DNA of 64,000 bases. Source: Cucumis sativus. Taxonomy: Eukaryota; Streptophyta; Magnoliopsida; Cucurbitales; Cucurbitaceae. Location: positions 10,850,001 through 10,914,000 of the forward strand of contig NC_026660.2 of NCBI RefSeq assembly GCF_000004075.3, in the 5' to 3' direction. The notes under the pieces were generated by a model. It did not search any database and had not been told where the DNA came from. It was given only the letters and a program-made list of their open reading frames with translations. Shown here piece after piece: positions 50,054-61,345 of the stretch (its first letter is position 1; every line of letters begins with the position of its first letter). The position numbers and the translations under genes are program-made.

Positions 50054-50898
50054 AAGAAAAGTTTTCTATACCTTTCTGCCGATTTGATGAGGAATAAGCG
50101 TTGGATGAGGTATAAGTGAGTAGGGTATGAGTCTATTTATAAGCCCAACAAATCCAATTCCTAAAAGGATTAGGAATGATATTTAATTATTTTTTTAAAA
50201 AAAAAAATCCAATTCCTAAAAGGAATAGGAATGATTTTTTAAAAAATATATATATATGAAAAGATAATCCAATTATCTTATTTTATTTTTTATTTTTTTT
50301 TTTGGATAAATCTCAAGTTTAACTTTTATTGAGATATTTAAAATATTTAAAAATTTCAACATTTTTAAAAATATATACATATATATATATATAAATATTC
50401 TCAATTTCAAAATTCAAGTTAAATTAACTTGCATATATGACCTCCTTTTTATCATGAATTTAAATCGGAGCCATAAATCCAACTTTACCTAAGATTGAGG
50501 ACCTGATTTTTTTTATCTCAAATTAAAATTGGTCATTCCAAATTCTTATGCATCCCCAAGATAAATTAAGGTACGGTAGAAACCTTATCCTTATTTCAAA
50601 ATTAAAATTTTGGTTATATTCCAAATTTTACTTTAAAAAAAAAAAATCATCATATTAATTTTTTTTTTTTTTCCCCTCAAATAAAATTAAGTGGGAAATA
50701 AAACTTTGAATTTTTTTAAGGTTTGGCCATATTCCAACCCTTATTTTAAATTTAAATCAAACTCACGTACTAAATTCATAGTTTGATTAATTTGATATGC
50801 TGAATTGAGTAAAAAAAAAAAAAAAAAGAAGGCTCGGACTTTGACTTCAAATTTATCTTTTCCGAGATTCATTCACCCATATACGTGCATAAATCTCG

Positions 50899-50911
50899 AA
50901 AAGGGGGCATT
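50899..50911 (+). promoter_or_regulatory. Polypurine tract
   Basis: GAAAAGGGGGCAT directly precedes the 3' LTR, in the position where plus-strand DNA synthesis is primed. Confidence 0.8.
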
Positions 50912-52133
50912 TGTTGAATAAGAAATTTTGAGACCAATTACAAGTTGCCACATCATTTATTAAGTTAATGATGAAAAGTACAAATAATTAAATTTGGGAC
51001 TAATTAAAATTGACACATGCCCCAAATTAAAGAGTTAAAATAAATAAATTGGTCATTCTAATAATGCCACATGTTTTCATATTAATCGTTGGATTAAGTT
51101 AATCATTTTAGTTCAATTAAATATTATTTACTTGGACTAAGTTCAATTAAGCCAAAAAAAAAAAAGCTTAATTGAGCCCAAAGACTAAATATAACCTAAG
51201 TCCATATGGTTGAGCCCATGGGTCTGGTCCATGGACCAACCAGATTCAAACCCATAAAGCCCACCAGTAAACTCTATAAATAGAGGAATTCTTCTCATTT
51301 GTAGAGGTTGGAAAATTTTGACTCTAGAAGATCCAGAGAGAATTCTTCCAAAAGCTAGAAGAGAATTCTTCCAAAAGCTAGAAGACTCCCTAACTTCTGA
51401 AGTTGACCACCCTCGAAGATTGAAGCTGTTTTGAAGATACAAACTTTCTCCAAGACTCCAACTTCAAGAACATCACGTGCTCCGCTTCCTCAAATCAAGC
51501 GTAAGCATTCAACCAACTTGAAGAACATCACGTGCTCCGCTTCTCCAAATCAAGCGTAGACGTTCAACAAGCTTCAAGAACATCACGTGCTCTGCTTCCT
51601 CAAATCAAGCGTAAGCATTCAACCAACTTGAAGAAAATCACGTGCTCCGCTTCTCCAAATCAAGCGTAGACGTTCAACAAACTTCAAGAACATCACGTGC
51701 TCCGCTTCTCCAAATCAAGCGTAGACGTTCAACAAACTTCAAGAACATCACGTGCTCCGCTTCTCCAAATCAAGCGTAGACGTTCAACAAACTTCAAGAA
51801 CATCACGTGCTCCGCTTCCTCAAATCAAGCGTAAGCATTCAACCAACTTGAAGAAAATCACGTGCTCCGCTTCTCCAAATCAAGCGTAGACGTTCAACAA
51901 ACTTCAAGAACATCACGTGCTCCGCTTCTCCAAAATCAAGCGTAGACGTTCAACAAACTTCAAGAACATCACGTGCTCCGCTTCCCCCAAATCAAGCGTA
52001 GACATACAGTTGAGAGAGAATCAGAGGATCAAATTCTAGAGATTGAACCGCATCGCATCAAATCAACAAAAATACAACATCAACCCAAGTTCAAGTCCAC
52101 GAATTAAATTTCTCCGGAAATCTCGTGCGAACA
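50912..52133 (+). repeat. 3' LTR (1222 bp)
   Basis: It has the same ends, TATA box and 10-unit G-box array as the 5' LTR. Differences seen: C/T, A/G, T/C and G/T substitutions in the first 180 bases, plus four one-base indels within the array and the C-runs. Confidence 0.95.
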
Positions 52134-52138
52134 ATGCT
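52134..52138. repeat. Target-site duplication ATGCT (right)
   Basis: An exact copy of 38460-38464, placed directly after the 3' LTR. Confidence 0.93.
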
Positions 52139-54855
52139 TTATTTATTGTATTTTTTTTTTGTTGATTCTAAACCCTGCTCTTCTTTTATCTAATATATTG
52201 TTAGAACTAAAATAAATCAACGTTCAAAGAACTTTTTGAAAGAAACTCTCACAAACATATTAATTTGCAAATTGCACATTCTAACACTCAAATTTACACT
52301 AGAATAATTCAAAGGAGGAAGGATATTTAATTTAGAACAATGCACATTTTCATAATTTATCAATCTCCACACCTTCTTCAATAATAATTTAGGTTTTATC
52401 CATCGACCATCTTTTTATATATATATATATATTAGAATCATTATATATTAAATCATCACCACCCATACGCTTAAAGTAATGTATTAGAATGTTTGCAAAC
52501 ATTCTAAGATAAATTATTGTCACCAATACTCATGATTATAAGGAATAACCAAACACTTTCTCCCTTTTCCAGGGCCAATAGTTTGATAATATCAACCAAT
52601 TACTCTCTTCCTTTGAACATTATTATTACAAAAAGAGAAAATCATCACCTTTGATGAAGGAATTTATGCCAATAGGGATGGATTTTTAGATATATAGCCT
52701 TTTTCATATAAGACTCATCCACTAAAATCCCCCTGTTTTCTCCCAACTTGATCTTTAATTACTTCAAATCAACCAAAATATACTTAAAAAAAAATTCTTA
52801 CAATCATTTGATTTGTGTCTATATATATTCCTTTTCGTACATATATATATACCTAATACTACCTCCAAGTGTGTAAATGAGTATTCTTTTTCTCTTTTAG
52901 TTCAATAATAAGTGGGGTTGGAGATTGAGAGATTCAAACGTCTTAATAACTAACAAACTAGGGTTAACCAAATATACACACATATAAATGTTTATGACAT
53001 ATCTTGATCAAGATTGTAGATGTCTATTTAACCATGAGAACCATTCCTAAACGGAGTAGAAGATCCCTAATTAAACAAGGGAATGAAGGAGAGAATGTGA
53101 AGAATTTTCTATAAGTTAGATAAAAAGGGAGATAAACTACACTTGTTGGTACCTCGCCTTATATTATATTAAGTTAAAGACTTGACTATGTTATTTAGAA
53201 GGATGATAGATAAACAAACATTTTAACCATGTCTTTACGGATGAAATATTATTATTGTTTTTGATAATAGATTTTATATAATGTTTCATTTGAATAAATA
53301 TAGAGATTAAACTTTAATAGTAAAGATAAAAGATGATGGGGAAGGGAAAATGTTGGAATAAAAAAAGTATAAATAAGGAGGTAATGATATATTTATAGAA
53401 GGACAAAATCAAACCAATCAAACCAATCCTTTTGAACCATGAAAAGAGTAGCCAAAGATATGATATATAATATATGAACAATCCAAAATCAATTCCCAAT
53501 ATTCTTTTTACTTTTTACTTTTGCGGCCATAAAAAGATTGAAAAGAAAGAAAAAGGAAACTTTATTAATTGTAGCAGTAATTTCAATGTCACATTACTAA
53601 GTTATTAATCTACACGTGGCTATTTTTATTTGGTTAAATTTCCCTTTTTCTACTGCTTATGGTGATTAATTTAGACTCTAAACCCTAAAGTTGGTAGGCA
53701 ACAAACTGCAGCTAAAAAGGTGTCACTTTTTCTTTTTTTTAATTATATGCTTTCTCACTCGTTAAACTTTGAGGTTAATTACATTCTCTTTTACTTAAAA
53801 GAAAAATAACGTTACACATATAAGAGTATTATTACGTGATGTCGAGTGTCGTATTGTGTATTGTAATTTGTTTCGGATGGTGGGAGATAAACATAGGTCA
53901 ATATTTAGGTTGAGCTATTGGCGAAAAGAGAAATGAAACACACTACCACATCACATATATATTATTCTCTTTGCAAACATATAACTTATAATGATGGTAC
54001 CATCTACTTAGGAGACATGGTTTTTTTTTTTGTTTCTGTCTTTTAGTCAAATGTTCCTAGTATTGTGACCAAAAGCTGCTATTTCCAAATTATTTCCCTT
54101 CCCAAAATACAGTGATCACTTTTGACTTTCTTTGATATTCATTTTTTCAAAGATTATATGATTCAACTTTAAAATTACATACTATGGGAAAATAATATAA
54201 GAAAAGTTCAGTGTATATATGACCAAAGTCTTACATTTGGTTCGATAAGAAGAAAAAAATTTAGATGTATGTACATTAGTGACCATGAATTATGATAACT
54301 CTATTTGCATATATAATTTTAGGAGAGAAATGAAAATGACAAATGTCTACTCCCTGCCCATTTTTCAAATGTCTCTAAATTTAGCCTATCTTTACTTTTT
54401 TTTTTTTTTTAGCATAATTCACAAATGTCTCTAATGTATTTCAAAACCAGAAAAAACCCTTTATAGTTCTACATCTAATATGATATTTATCCATTTTTAA
54501 CTTTAAATTACATATGTCCATCTTATTGGGATGTACTAAAGCATTTATTGATTATCTTTCTGGGAAAGAAAATGATTTTTTTTTATACACAATAGAAAAC
54601 TAAAAACAAGACAATTAACTTAAACAAACAGATACATAGAGAAGTAGAAATACAAAGTTTTAGTACATCAAATAAACCAAAGAGAACACAATAAAGGACA
54701 GCACAAGAAAAGGTCACTGCCTCTCTCTCTGCTACACATGAAAATTCATATATATATATAACCCAAAATTTTATTTAATTTATGTGATGAAATATAATAT
54801 AATAATTTATTTAGAATATATAATTCTGGGTTGAATATATACATGTGTGTGTGTG
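52139..54855. other. Intergenic DNA right of the retrotransposon
   Basis: About 2.7 kb of AT-rich DNA with several ATATAT microsatellite stretches. Its rightmost part is probably the 3' UTR of the CEN-like gene. No exon was recognised. Confidence 0.55.
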
Positions 54856-56072
54856 TTATCTTCTTCTGGCAGCAGTAGGCCTTTGAGCAATGAAATAGAC
54901 AGCAGCAACAGGAAGAGAAAGATGATTATCAAGAGCAAATTTTCTTGAATTAAAACCATCTCTTGAAGGGTGTGGTGGCGGCTTCACTGTTTGTCTTCTT
55001 TTTTGCTTGTACAATAGGAACACATATCTGTGTATCCCTATGTTTGGACTTGGTTCTTCATATTTTACTATCTCTTTTCCTATATTTTATTAATTTCCCC
55101 ATCAGTATCTAGTATGTATATATTATAAACAAAATTTATCAGAAGAAAATTATAAAAAATTGGAGTTTTACCAAAAGTGGCATCCGTCGTCCCTGGAATG
55201 TCTGTAACTATCCTGAAATATCAAAGTTATATATTATCCAAATTATTTCATTAGTTATACAATTGAAATCGAGGACTTACAAAAAGCGAGAGAAAACGTA
55301 AGTTTACATGATTTAATTACTAATAACATGTGTTAGTTAAGTCGAAGGATAAAGAGAAATCATTCTTTATTGGAGAAAAAAATTAGATAGATATATATTA
55401 CACAAGTTGCAAAAGATGCCCTTTAAAATTTTAGTGTTCGTATATAAAGTACTTTTGAAACCTAAAACCCTTGTATTTTGATTTTTAGAACACTAAGTAA
55501 CATGTTCAAAATATTCTAACAAAAACTATTCAACCAATTCCCAAACAATACTTGACATATTCTTGTTTCGACAATCTTTAACATAGTTCAATTGTTATAG
55601 AAACTTATTTATTTATTTGAAAATTAAGATTCATTTTTACACCCTTACAGATGGGGTTCTTGAATTAGAATATGATACCAGTGGAGGTGTTCTCTCAAGT
55701 AAGGATCACTTGGACCAGGAACATCTGGATCAGTCATGACCTGGAAAAAAATAATTAGTTGAAACTATATAAATTAAGTACGGTGATCAATACTAATTAC
55801 ATATACATTAGAAAAAGAAAAGAAAAGAAAAGATGGGTTTGATTGAAAGTATATGATCAGACCAGTGTGAAGAATGATCTAAGGTCACCTCCAAGAACCT
55901 CAACCTTAGGTTTTAGGGTTACAAAATTTGGAAGCAACTCATGCCCATTGCACACCTTCTTGTTTGAATGGTAAGTGACGGTCATCTTAACCGTAGGAGA
56001 AATTGCATCGACAACATCTCCGACTACTCCTCCAACCACGAGAGGATCGGACGGCATCTTCCCCATCGCCAT
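54856..56072 (-). CDS. CEN: TFL1/CENTRORADIALIS-like PEBP protein, 4 exons, 178 aa
   Basis: TFL1 and CEN proteins bind FD-type bZIP factors through 14-3-3 proteins and repress flowering, keeping meristems indeterminate. Exons on the minus strand: 55863-56072, 55679-55740, 55172-55212, 54856-55079, total 537 nt. The four-exon pattern is the standard FT/TFL1 one. The anion-pocket motifs [11 protein letters not shown] and GIHRYVF are present. The repressor-type His is in LREHLHW and the repressor-type Asp in HPSRDGFN, so this is TFL1-type, not FT-type. KMTVTYHSN and [10 protein letters not shown] point to the CEN/ATC clade. Unusual residues: GGVVGDV near the start (GRVIGDV is usual), LSLPVAAV (LGLPVAAV) and [12 protein letters not shown] (FNAQRETAARRR). 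Confidence 0.95.
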
Positions 56073-56194
56073 AGAAACTAAAAGAAATAAAAAAAAGGTT
56101 AAAGATAGTATTTCAAAAGGGTAGTTTAGGGCTGGTGAGAGAGAGTGAGTTAACTTGGGTGTGTCTCTTTTTGGTTATGTGAAATGTGAAGGAG

Positions 56195-56202
56195 TATTTA
56201 TA
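56195..56202 (-). promoter_or_regulatory. TATA box of the CEN-like gene
   Basis: TATAAATA on the minus strand lies about 125 bp upstream of the start codon, compatible with a 5' UTR of roughly 90 nt. Confidence 0.5.
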
Positions 56203-59200
56203 GTAATGTTGAGAAGAGGGTTAGTTATTGGGAAAAAGAAAAGTTTATATAATATATATTATCTTTGTTTGAACAATTCATGTTATAATGACAATTGGCA
56301 AGAAATGATGTGACATGAAATCTTATTTGTATGAAGTGTCATGCTCTTAAAAAATCTTTAGATTTAAGCCCAGTGATTAAATTCCAAAGTGGTTATGAAA
56401 AGGGGAGAGAGAGAATGGTGAGATGAGGTTATAAGTAGTTTTATAATTAAAAGGAATTTAAGGATTATTGGGAGGAAAAAAGAAGCTTCATCATGAAGGT
56501 AAATAAAATCATAAATTAATAATTTAATGTAATTAAAAATAAACTGATAGGTGGTAATGGAAATGGTGGATATGGAGGCTAAGATTATTATTCTTTTGTT
56601 TCCAAAGTTGGTCATTTTGGAGAGTCGAATTTCCCATATTTGTTAGAGTTAAACCACAACCACAATCAGTGTGTAAATGTTCTTAAAACAAAATTAAAGG
56701 AGAAATTATCTTTAATAGAAAAAAAAAAAAAAAAAACTTCTATAAAATATAGGAAATTCTTTAGGTTTTTCTAATTACTTTTGGTTAATGTAAAATTTAT
56801 TTTCCATTTCATAATCTATAAGTTTAAATATCTAAATGTAATCTAAAGTTTGAAGTTAGCCAAAAGTTCTTTTATTAAAATTTATTTCGATGAACAAATA
56901 TTTTTTAAAAACTGATTGAGTTTTATACCAATATATATGTTTTTATTTTAAAAAAGCAAAATTGGCAAAATTAAAAATTTAGTACATGTAACATAAAAAT
57001 ATTAAAACAAATGTTGAATAAGTTTTAAAGCTAAATCACAATGAGATTTTAAGATTAAAAAAATAAAGTGAATTAAAATGTTCATATACATATGCATGTT
57101 CCAATATATATGTATGTAAAGTAATATATTTAGGTTGATGAATCCCTTCAAGAATTTCAAATTCTAAGCATCTTTTTTCCCCTTTTTATAGTGTTCTTTA
57201 ATTCATTCCACGCCCACAAACACACTTAATTAGTCTTTTTATCTTTAATTTGGCATATCATTCTTATCTCTATAGCCATAGTCAGTACACTCTAAACCCC
57301 CACCTATTCCTAATATCTTTAATACTTAGAGTGAGACTAGTAACGATATTTAACAAGTACTCGTTCTTTTTTTTAAGGTTTTTGTAAGTTCAAATCTCTT
57401 ATATTTACCATGTTTATTATGCTAAACATAAAGGATATGATGAAAGAAACATAAGCTTGACGTTGATAATTGATTTAAGTTAAACGGTAAAGCGATTGAA
57501 ACTATATCACCAACGATTATTGATAGGATATAGACATTTTAATATATTTATAAATATTTTGGTTCATTTTTACTATGTTTAGAAAAAACTTTTGTAAAAG
57601 TTAAAGATCTAAATTCTAAAATTTTAAAGTATAGGAAGTTAACGGTAACTTTCATGATGACCAAATTTATAATTTAAATAATAAAATAAATGATAAGGTA
57701 TCATTGGCATGCAACCAATGAACTACTTCGTTTGGGCCTTACTTCCCCAACATCTGGGTCCATTTCTATAAGGCCCAATTGGAGCTCATAATAAAAGTGC
57801 CGGTGGAAAGAAAAGAAGAAAAGAAAACTGGAATAGATGACTATTTTAACAATAATAATTAAGGATATAGCAACATAAAAAAAAATTATAAATATAACAA
57901 AATTATCACTGATAGACTTCAATGGTCTATCAGTCATAGACTTATATCATTGATAAAATTTGACCAATTTTACTATATTTGTAAATTTTTTAAAATTGTG
58001 CTATATACTTAATTAATTTGAATTTAATTACTAAATTTGCACTAGAAAAAGGTATGAACGTATTCCAATAATTTCTCTGTCACTTTCAAAAATTATAATG
58101 AAAATGCTAATAAATAACATATTTATTTAGAAAACCAACCTAATAAAATAAAAGGTATAATCCAAGAAAGAGTAAGAGAATATTCTTATGCCAACAAAAA
58201 CCTTACCCTGTTTTTCCTTCTAAAGATTTTTTTATTTTTCTTTTTAATGAAAAGTTATTTTTAAATTTGCAACTGGGATCCACCTTCAAGTAAAATATTT
58301 AAATTGAAACATTAAAAACACCTAAAATCTTCATTATAGAAGGCTAAATTAAAATTTAGTAAAAATAATATAACTCAATTGGAAAAATAGTCTTCGCTCT
58401 TTTCAACACTTTCATGTTGAAGATTGCGTAAACCACTTTTGACACACCAAAGCATTGTGATACACTCAAAAATTGAGTTACACATCACTAACTTGAGGAA
58501 GTGTTGTTGCAATGTTTGGCACTAACCAACGGTTTAATAGATTTATAACTTTACCCTAATTTAACTTAACATTAACTAAGATGTCTAAGTTCAAACTCTA
58601 GTTAAGCATAACTTCACTTACGTGCAAATTTTAAAGATACGTATTCATTATTATAATGTACATCGTTCTTAATTTATATAGACAGAATATGTGATAAAAA
58701 ATTATACTACACTCGTAATACATTGTATTTTTCAACTAGTTTTTTTCACATTTATATCAAAGAAAGTTTTGTATTTATATTTATGTAATCACTATCATCC
58801 CTATGTTCCTCCACTGTCATCTCGTTTGAATAACAAAGATTGAAAGGGGAAGAATGAAAGAAAAATACGCAATTTTTTTCAGCTTAGATTCGAAGCTTTT
58901 AGGGCAACAAATAACCTACAAGACTCCAACAAAACTTCCCAAATTACATATTATCTTCAACAATCTCCCACTACCACAAAGCCTTCTATTGATGGATTGT
59001 ATCACTTTTCATCGTTTCAGAGTAACAATTAAAAAATGGGTTTCTTCTACAAATCCCTTTCTGAATTCATATTAAAAAAATGGCCCATCAACCTTTACAA
59101 CACATTTCTATAAAATATATTTAAGAAGAAAAAAAGAAAAACACCCAAAATACAAGCTGTCGGATCTGTCCAGCTTGCCCTCTGTGGTCAAACCAAAGTA

Positions 59201-59394
59201 GAACCCCCAATCTGTTACCAATTTTTCAACCCCTTTGATCTATCTTACCTTTTTTTTTTTTTTTTTTAATTTGTACTTCCATTTCTGTAATTTGTTCTGT
59301 AATTTCTGAAGTGGGGTTGTTTTTTTGTGGGGTTTTTGTTGGTTAGATCTGTAGTTTTCCCCTTCTTTTTGTCTGCTTGTTTTTTTTCCCAGGA
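56203..59394. other. Intergenic DNA between the CEN-like and hydrolase genes
   Basis: The two genes are divergent, so this 3.2-kb stretch holds both promoters. A complete MITE lies at 57857-58014. TTTGGGCC and AGGCCCAA near 57732-57777 look like site II elements without an obvious gene. The segment 59150-59394 is probably the hydrolase 5' UTR; TTTTTCCCAG just before its ATG could be a leader-intron acceptor. Confidence 0.5.
57857..58014. repeat. Complete MITE, 158 bp, with TIRs of about 45 bp
   Basis: The left end AATTAAGGATATAGCAACAT through ATAAATATAACAAAATT matches the reverse complement of the right end AATTTTACTATATTTG to GCTATATACTTAATT over about 45 bp with few mismatches. An inner perfect pair, ACTGATAGAC and GTCTATCAGT, flanks a short centre. 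Relics of the same family occur at 3644, 21231 and 26917. Confidence 0.7.
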
Positions 59395-60776
59395 ATGGTT
59401 TCAGGGATTGCTGTTGTGTTGCTGATTGGTTTTTTAGGGATGTTTTATCAGGCCAAGCAACTTCCTCCTCCTTCACAAATTAATGGATCTTCTTCATCTT
59501 CAGATAATCTTCCTGTTTCTTCTCAGAGAATCAAACTCAGTGATGGAAGATATCTTGCTTATACAGAGAGAGGTGTTTCAAAGGACAAAGCTAATTTCAA
59601 AATCATTATCTGCCATGGCTTTGGAAGTTCCAAAGACATGACTATTTTAGCATCTCAAGTAACACTTATACCTCTTCCATTGATTTGAATCTCAAGATCT
59701 TGATGTCTTATCTACTGAGTCTGCTTTCAATTTAGTTATTGATGGAGTTTTGTTGTTTTAGGAACTGATTTTTGAGTTGGGGATTTACTATGTACTCTAT
59801 GATCGACCTGGATATGGTGAAAGTGATCCAAATCCCAATAGCTCAGTTAAAAGTGAAGCTTATGACATTCAAGAATTGGCTGAGCAACTGCAAATTGGAT
59901 CTAGATTTTATCTCATCGGCGTCTCGATGGGATCGTATTCGGCTTGGAGTTGCCTCAAATACATACCAGAAAGGCAAGATCTTTTATCCATATTTTATGT
60001 CTTTGAGCTGTTTTTCCCCCATTTGATTTATTTGCTCTGTTGTTTATTGCTTTCTTTCACCAAAAATGATTGAATGCAGGTTAGCAGGCACAGCTCTTAT
60101 AGTTCCTTTAGTGAATTACCAATGGCCTTCACTTCCATTTAGTCTCATAAAAGAGGATTACCGAAGAAAGATTTTGAAATTAGGATTGTGGCTTTCAACT
60201 TATACTCCTGGGCTTTTACATTGGTGGGTGAGTCAGAATTGGATTCCTTCAACTTCCGTACTCGAAAAGAATCCGATTTTCTTCAACGAACGAGATATCG
60301 ACATCTTAAAGACGATTCCCGGCTTTCCGATGCTATCCAAGGTATATAGATAGATGGATTATCTCTTTTACTTCATGGTATGTGTTGGTAGTTGATTGAA
60401 ACAAAAGAGAGGGTTGAGATTTTTCTTGTTGCAGAGGATGTTAAAGGAGCAACGGGTTTTCGATACGCTTCGAAGTGATTTCATGATGGCATTTGGAAAA
60501 TGGGAATTTGATCCACTTGAATTAAGTAACCCATATGGTGGAAACGAAAGTTCGGTTCATATTTGGCAAGGTTGTGAAGACAAAGTTGTGCCAGTGGAAC
60601 TCCAAAGATATGTTTCAAGCCAGCTTCCATGGATTGAGTACCATGAAGTTATTGATGGTGGGCATTTGATTATTCATTACAAAGGTTTATTTGATACCAT
60701 TTTAAGGTCACTTTTACTCGGAGAAGAAGCAGTTTCTTATAGACCAAAACCCCTTACACCAAAATTTGTATCTTGA
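59395..60776 (+). CDS. Alpha/beta hydrolase with N-terminal membrane anchor, 4 exons, 359 aa
   Basis: Exons: 59395-59658, 59762-59973, 60080-60341, 60435-60776, total 1080 nt. Residues 3-19 (SGIAVVLLIGFLGMFYQ) form a hydrophobic signal anchor. The oxyanion segment is CHGFGSSKD. The nucleophile is S143 in GVSMGS, the acid is D295 in CEDKVVP and the base is H323 in DGGHLI, so the catalytic triad is complete. Intron 2 needs a GC donor: the exon ends CCAGAAAG, the intron starts GCAAGA, and the acceptor is TGCAG before GTTAGCAGG. Any nearby GT donor breaks the frame. The substrate is unknown; this is a plant-conserved family of uncharacterised esterases or lipases. The ATG at 59395 is the first with a family-like N-terminus. 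Confidence 0.9.
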
Positions 60777-61345
60777 AATTGAATGTAATTTGAGTAGCTG
60801 ATTCTTTAAGACAGACAGGGAAGTGTTATAGAATTTAGGTTTTTTCTTTTTTTTTTAGAGGAAGAGAAAAAAGGGTGTTGAAATGAATTGATTTGTTGTG
60901 TTTGGGTTGTGGAAGAAAACAAGACATTCTTGCCTAATTCATTATTCATTGGGTTTCTTTTGTTTGTTTCGTGTTTAGACACTACTATTGTTTTCAGTCC
61001 AGAGGTGTAAAAAACCGACTGACCCGGTTCGGTTGGATCGATTTTCTACAATTTCTTTTCGAGTCGACCCAAAAGCAGTTCGGTTGGTTCATTTTGTCCG
61101 CACCAGAACCACTTGAAAGAAAATTGGACCAACTCTAGGAGGTGAAGGATAGGAGGACGGAGAGATCGAAGAATGCATAGAGTGTAATTTGAAACAGCTC
61201 CAAGTAGGCAATAAAATCTTTATCCTTCTCCTTCTCTCCCTCTCCCTTTTCTCCCTCTCCCTTTTCTCCCTCTCCTTCTCCCTCTCCTTCTCCACTCACC
61301 CACTTACTTTTCTGGGTATTTTTTCATCTCACTTACTGCCAAACC
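60777..61345. other. Intergenic DNA between hydrolase and bZIP remnant
   Basis: This holds the hydrolase 3' UTR, then a GGTTCGGTTGGATCG and CAGTTCGGTTGG pair near 61027-61090, then a pyrimidine-rich TCTCCC repeat at about 61229-61293. No exon was recognised. Confidence 0.5.

Larger units (their letters stand above)
38465..52133 (+). mobile_element. Full-length Tat-lineage Ty3/gypsy LTR retrotransposon, 13.7 kb
   Basis: Two 1222-bp LTRs (TGTTGAATAAG to GTGCGAACA) flank a primer site, gag-protease, RT, RNase H, a second RNase H, integrase, long 3' repeats and a polypurine tract. The second RNase H domain and the absence of a chromodomain place it in the Tat group of the Athila/Tat branch. By eye the LTRs differ by four substitutions and four single-base indels, so insertion is recent. 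The protein reading frames are broken in several places. The element is non-autonomous as it stands and was presumably mobilised by proteins from another copy, or damaged after insertion. Confidence 0.95.

Noticed and set aside
49827..50087. Poly-Lys frame
   Set aside because: This is a translation of an A-rich tract next to the 112-bp array.
58854..59075. 73-codon plus-strand frame before the hydrolase
   Set aside because: No recognisable motif, poor coding character and no splice link to the hydrolase.
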